The position numbers and the translations under genes were made by a program. The notes below the pieces were generated by a model, which was given only the letters and a program-made list of their open reading frames with translations, had not been told where the DNA came from and made no database searches. Shown here piece after piece: positions 1-6,000 of a DNA stretch of 7,712 bases. Source of the stretch: Bacteroidales bacterium (GTDB lineage Bacteria > Bacteroidota > Bacteroidia > Bacteroidales > P3); contig JAGCLI010000106.1 of NCBI GenBank assembly GCA_017647065.1, forward strand, positions 1-7,712. The letters run 5' to 3'. Every line of letters starts with the position of its first letter. The stretch's first letter is position 1.

Positions 1-2
1 AA

Positions 3-59
3 AAAGGTTTATTAGCTGTAATTCTCGGCTTATTCTTGTCAACAATAACTTTGTTTGCA
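3..59 (+). other. Signal peptide (N-terminal residues missing)
   Basis: The first 19 visible residues are one Lys followed by a hydrophobic run (KGLLAVILGLFLSTITLFA), then Gln-Gly-Pro. This is the basic end plus hydrophobic core of a Sec signal peptide. Cleavage by signal peptidase I is likely after Ala19 (LFA|QG). There is no lipobox Cys at the cleavage site, so it does not look like a lipoprotein signal. The initiator Met and probably one or two basic residues lie just upstream of base 1. The peptide sends the protein to the periplasm; in this family it is then usually passed to the type IX outer-membrane translocon. Confidence 0.88.
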
Positions 60-3000
60 CAAGGCCCTACATTACTTACTCATGTCGATTTTGAACAAGG
101 TATTCCTGCAGGTTGGACGGTTTCTTCCTCCTCGAATGTTGCTACAACGACTGCAATAGCATCAACAGGTAATCAATCATTGCGAATGACTCCTGCTTCT
201 TCGGAAGTAATCATTACTTCGCCTGAATTTGCTATTACTCCGGGTTGTGCAACTCGTTTGGAATTTAGCCATATTCCAATTTTGGAAAACCAAAAGGGTG
301 GTAGAGTGGAAGTAAAGAAACCAAATGGTACTTGGCAAACTTTAAGTTTGAACGGAACTCAAACGCCAAATTGTTATGACCCAAGTTATGGAAGTGGACA
401 TCTACAATTTAATGGTGCTTTCTTTAAAACGATGTATTGGACAGGTAATGCTTCTATACCTCTTGCAGATTTAGATCAGTCTTATTGGAAAAATGAGATT
501 TTTTATTTATTTAGTACACTTGGAGGAACTGCTACAAGTGTTCAAATTAGATTTATACTACCTCAAACTACAGGTGCAGCAGCAAATTTCACAGGTTGGT
601 TCTTAGATGATATTAGATTATATGTAGCAAGTGTTCCTGGCGATGAAATTAGAGTACCTCAATTAAAAGGAACTCTTCAATATCCTTCATTGGAAATGTT
701 CCCTACATGTTCCGATGTTCCTGTTCGTTTAGATGTTCGTGATGCTCAAGGTGCAATGTCTCCTGATGCAGATGCTGTTGTTGTAGAATATTTTTTAGGA
801 GATGAAACTACTCCAAATCAAGTAAGCCTAATAAAAGACCCAACAACTCAAAATATATATGAAGGTGCTATTCCTTTCAATGGATTTGGTAGCCAAATTA
901 AGTGGAGGGTAATAATGAAGGACTTGAAAGGAAATCAATTAACTTATCCTTTTGTATACGGACATTATAATCAGTTTACAGCAATTAGACCTTATATTGG
1001 AAACGAACCTTTGAAAACAACAGGCTTGTCTTCTCAAGAAATGGTGTTTAAAACCAATGCAAAAGCGGCAGCTTATCAAATGAGATATTCGGTAGAAGAG
1101 TTATTGGAAGCAGGTTATGCCTCAGGTGAAATAGGAGGGTTAAGTATTAACTTGACTCAAGCAGTGGCAGGTTTTGCAATGCCAAACTTTAAACTATATG
1201 TAGCAAATCTTGACCCAGACCATCAGTTGTCTAATGTATATCAATATCAAGCTAATTTGGTTAATGTAATCAACGAACCAATTTATATCAACCCTGCAGT
1301 TGGTTGGCATTATTTAGAATTTTCTGAACCTTTCTTGTGGGATGGAGTAAGCGATATTTTGGTAAAGGTTTGTTGGGGAGATGCTGCTAATGTCGGAGGT
1401 GTAACGAAGGTTGAATGTATTGCTACCTCAGGAGAGAATGTTACTTATAAATATGAAAAAACATCTGACGCTCCAATTGAAGCTTGTTCTGCTATGTTCC
1501 CTGAAAGTGGAGGAACAATGAACTATAAACCTAATTTTAAGTTCAACTTTGTTGATAATTGTAATTTACCTATTGACCCGGGTTTGTCAGGTTCCGAAAC
1601 AGCATTAGTTTCTCCTTCTAATTGTGCTACAACAACTTCTCCGTTAAGGGTATATTTGAGAAATGAAGGAACAAATCCTTTGACTGAAATAGTGGTTAGT
1701 TATAGTGCAGATGATGGTACTTCCGGTACATCTACTTGGACAGGAAATTTACCTTCTGGAGATTCAGTTGCTTTTACAGTAACAAATAATATGAATATAA
1801 CACCTGGTTATAGATATTTAGAAATTATAACAAGTGTAAATGAGCCTAATATTGACTGGAATCAAGATAATGATACAGCAAGATATGAGTTTGTTGTTTC
1901 TGCTGGTCCAATGAGTGGTGTATATTCTATTGGTACGTTATCTGGAGTGCCTGCCGATAGACAATTCGCTAACTTTAATGAGGCATTTAGAATGTTGGAA
2001 TGTTCTGGTGTTAGTGGTCCAACAACAATAAAAATAGCATTGCCAGAAAGCGAATTGAATGAAGAGTTGGTTTTCCCTCAAAATATAACAGGAGCTTCAA
2101 CAACAAATACAATTACATTTACAAGTGCAACAACTACTAAGAAAGTTTTGCAACCTACAACTGTAAATGTAGCAAATATTGATTTGTCGGGTTGTAAGTT
2201 CTTTGTGTTTGATAATATTGAATTTAGAGCAGCTGACTCTTATGAAAATAATGCAAGAATGGTTACGGCATCTTTAACAACTTCGAATATTACGTTTAAT
2301 AATTGTAAGTTCGCAAGTAGAGTTAATGCAGAAACAAATCAACCTGATGATATTACTCATTTAGGATCTTATCCTCAACGATTAGCTTCTGTACTTAATT
2401 TAAGTGCAGCGAGTCATGTCATAATTGATTCTTGTCTTTTCTCTGTTCCTGCAACAAAATATATTGATATTCAAGGTATGTCAGATGTTTCTATGTCAGA
2501 TGGAATAGAGATTACAAACTCTACTTTTGAAATTAGAAATATGAATACATCACCTACGTATGCTAACGTAACTAATAATGCAATTAATGCTACTCTTAAT
2601 AAGAATCTTGTAGTAAGAAACAATAAATTTACTACAATATTCCCTGATAATATGAATGGAATATCTTCTAATTATTATGCAATAATGCTTTCTTCTTGTA
2701 AGTCGTTTAACATAAATAAAAATGAGTTTGACTTATCAGGAGTAAGTGCAATGATTTTGTCTGATATACCAAATGGAACATTGTCAAAAGTTGCTAATAA
2801 CAAGATAAGTATTAGAAATAATAATATAGTAAGTTATTCTCCAATTACTTTGTATGGTGTAAACTTAGTTTCAGGTACTAATATCTTGTTAGCATATAAC
2901 AATGTTTATGCATTAGGAACAGATGCTAATGCAATAGGATATAATTTAGGTAATCAAGGAACAACAACTAGCAATATTCAAGTTAAAAATAATATAATTG

Positions 3001-6000
3001 TTAGTGAATTGAGTGGATATGCAGTGAGAACAAGTCCTTCAACTCCACAATCTATAGCCTACTCTAATAATTTATATTATAAAATACCAGGAGATAATGC
3101 AACTTATTTGTTCTATTATGGAAGCTCAACAGTAGATAGTCCAACAATTTGGCAAACTTATACAAATGAAATTAATTCTTATTATACAGAAAATCCTTTG
3201 TTTGCAGCATGGAACGATTTAAATACAACAAGTACTTTCTTGTGTGAAAAGGGAGTTGCTGTTCCGGGTGTGACTGACGACTTCTTTGGAAGACCAAGAT
3301 CTAATCCTCCTTGTATTGGAGCTTTAGAGTTTGAACCACCGACAAACAATATATATGTAATGTCAGTAACTCCAAACAATGGTACATATAATGTAATGTT
3401 TGATGGAGTTGATTCTTATTCTGATTGTGATTTTGGACAAGAAACAATAACTGTTCGTTTCAAAAATATAAGTGAAAATACAATTCCTGCAAACTCTGTA
3501 ACTATGAATTATAAGGTTGATAATTCAACAGTAAAAACAGGAACAGTATCACATGCTATAGAGCCAAATGTAGAATACGAATTTAGTTTTACTCAAACTT
3601 TTGATTTTTCTGCTCCAACACAAGATATGGAAAGAGAATTGAAAGCTTGGAGTTCATTCTCTTTAGATACAATTAAGGCAAATGACACAACAATAGCAAA
3701 AGTCTTTTCAAGTCATCAAATACCTGCAAGAGCAGATATGTCTATCAGCGTTCCTTATGGAACAACTGCAACTTTAAGTGTTACATCAAACGACTCTGTT
3801 TATTGGTTCTATTCAATCAATGATGAAGAACCTTTCTTAAAATCACAAAGTTTGCAAACAACAATACTATATGCAGATACTACTTTATATTTCTCAGAAA
3901 AGTCAGAAGTGCCAAATATCAAAATTACAGAAGTACAATTGTCAAAAACAACATCTTCTGCTGAAGGTTTAACAACTCCTTTACCAGATTGGGTAACTAC
4001 TGCAAATGCTTTTGAGATTACAAACCTTGGTAATGGTGCTGCAAATATGGGAGGTTATAAATTTAAATACATAAAAGCTAATGCTAATCAAGAATTAGGA
4101 ACCTCTATAACAAAGACGTTTGAATTCCCTGCTGATTTTGTATTGCCTGCAGGTGCTGTAGTTACTCTATTGCCAAAGGCTCAATCTTCAATAGATACAG
4201 ATTTAGCCTTAGGTATTGGAACAGGAACAGTTGCACAAACAAATAAATTAGGAGCCTTTATAGAAAATCCACAAGGAACTATAGTAGATGCTGTAGCATT
4301 GAATGGCGCAACATTCCCTAATTCTATCGGAGTTCCTTCATCAGTTTGGACAGGTGCTTCTACTGATTTAAATTGTACAGGAAAAGCTGGTATTAGTAGA
4401 ATAATAACTTCTGGTAATAATCAAAGTAGTTGGGTTGTTTCTTCTGCAACAAATCCAATGACAATAGGTGTTTTAAATCCAACATTATTATTAGCAAATG
4501 ATAATGGTTGTTACGGAGAAAAAACAGTCTTTAATGTAAATGTAACAGGAGTTCCAGAAATAAATCCAGGAATTTCAGAAGTCTCTGTCTTTGGAGTGGA
4601 AGGAGAATCTGCTTGTACATTAACAGATGTTCAAGTACAAGTTAAGATAGTGAATATGGGTGTTCAAGCAAGTACAGATCCAATACCTGTTACTTGTGAA
4701 TTGTATGAAAATAATGCCTTACTAACTACTATTACTGATTCTTATACTGAAAGTATTGCTCCTTATGACACAGTAGAGTTTGTGTTAGGACCAACATTGA
4801 ATCTTTCTGCAAATACAGCTGCGAGAAACTTTACAATAAAAACATATACTACTCTTTCAACAGATGTATTGCATCAAAATGATACTTCATTTACAACTAT
4901 AACATCGTTATTAACTCCTCTTACTCCAACAGCAAATGATGCGTCTATTGATTATGCTACACAAACAACATTAACTGCAACAACACAAGGATCTCAAAAT
5001 GTTTTAGTGTGGTATGAAGATTTATACACAGAAGAAGAATTATCAAGAGGTAATTATACAACTCCAATACTTTATGAAAATGATACATTCTATGTAGCAT
5101 CTATTATGGAATTGACAACTGATATTCCAGTGGGTACAGGAACAATCTTAAACACTACAACAGCTCATCCAGCGCCTTTTGCTTACACTACAAAGAAAGC
5201 AAAGGAACAATATTTGTATACAGTTTCAGAACTTAGTGCAGCAGGATTAACAGAAGGTTCTATAGGTAGTTTAGCATTTAATATAGATGATGTTAATGCT
5301 AATGTAACAATGGGTGTTTATAGAGTTAGTATTGGAACAACTAATCAAAATAATATTACTACTTGGATTAACGGATTAGAAGAAGTTTATTCAGGTTCGC
5401 TTTCTTTAACAATATCTGATTCTGGTTGGGAAGAAATACAATTTACAGAGCCGTTCCAATACGATGGACAATCAAATATTGTTGTCCAAATATGTTTTGA
5501 AACAACTACTACAACAGGAAAAGTAAAAGTTAAACAAACAGAAACAGATTATAATTCAGCGATATCTTATCGTCATGCTTCAAACAATGCATGTGAATTT
5601 ACAGGAGCTCCTACAACAGTTTCTCAAAGACGACCAAATATTCAATTTAATTTAAATAGTTATGGTTGTATCTCTCCAAGAGAAGAAGTAATAGTTACTG
5701 TAGCTGCACCGCCAGCTGTTGATGCAGGTGTAGTTGCAATACCATCGCCTGTTGCAGGAACAAATATTTTAGCAGGAATAGCTACTCCGATAGAAGTTGA
5801 ATTGAAAAACTATGGCTCGCAAGCATTAACATCTGCCGCAATACATTGGAGCGTTAATGGTGTAGAACAACCTGTTTATAATTGGACTGGAAATCTTGCA
5901 AATAATGCAACATCAATAGTAACAGTAGGAAATTATACTTTCGTTTCAGGAACAATTGAATTGGTTGCTTGGGTTGTTGCTCAAAATGATAATGAAAATT

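Larger units (their letters stand above)
1005..3710 (+). repeat. Repeated block, copy 1: module A - CARDB - beta-helix - CARDB
   Basis: About 900 residues in which module A1, CARDB-like 1, beta-helix 1 and CARDB-like 2 follow one another. The same order recurs at 5127-7712. The distance from the start of module A to the helix entry is about 906 bases here and 927 bases in copy 2. The copies are divergent in DNA sequence, so they are recognisable by domain order and motifs, not as a nucleotide repeat. An internal gene duplication is inferred; independent assembly from common modules is the alternative. Confidence 0.55.

Noticed and set aside
3..59. Lipoprotein signal peptide
   Set aside because: No Cys follows the hydrophobic core; the site reads LFA-QGP, which fits signal peptidase I.
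2461..2960. Tandem nucleotide repeat in the Asn-rich helix region
   Set aside because: Frequent aat/aac codons give a repetitive look, but no unit recurs at a fixed period with conserved sequence. The periodicity is that of beta-helix coils at the protein level.
1911..3335. Beta-helix 1 as a pectate lyase or other polysaccharide lyase
   Set aside because: The fold fits, but I see no cluster of catalytic Asp/Arg/Lys residues in a lyase pattern, so calling an enzyme is not supported.
3182..3379. 65-codon open frame on the - strand
   Set aside because: It lies entirely antisense to the giant frame, over the end of beta-helix 1 and the start of CARDB-like 2. It has no recognisable motif or supporting ribosome-binding site and is best explained as a shadow.
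5501..5520. Short Thr-run (acaactactacaacagg) as a slippery or phase-variable tract
   Set aside because: It is a mixed ACA/ACT codon run, not a homopolymer or perfect short repeat, and the frame continues cleanly through it.
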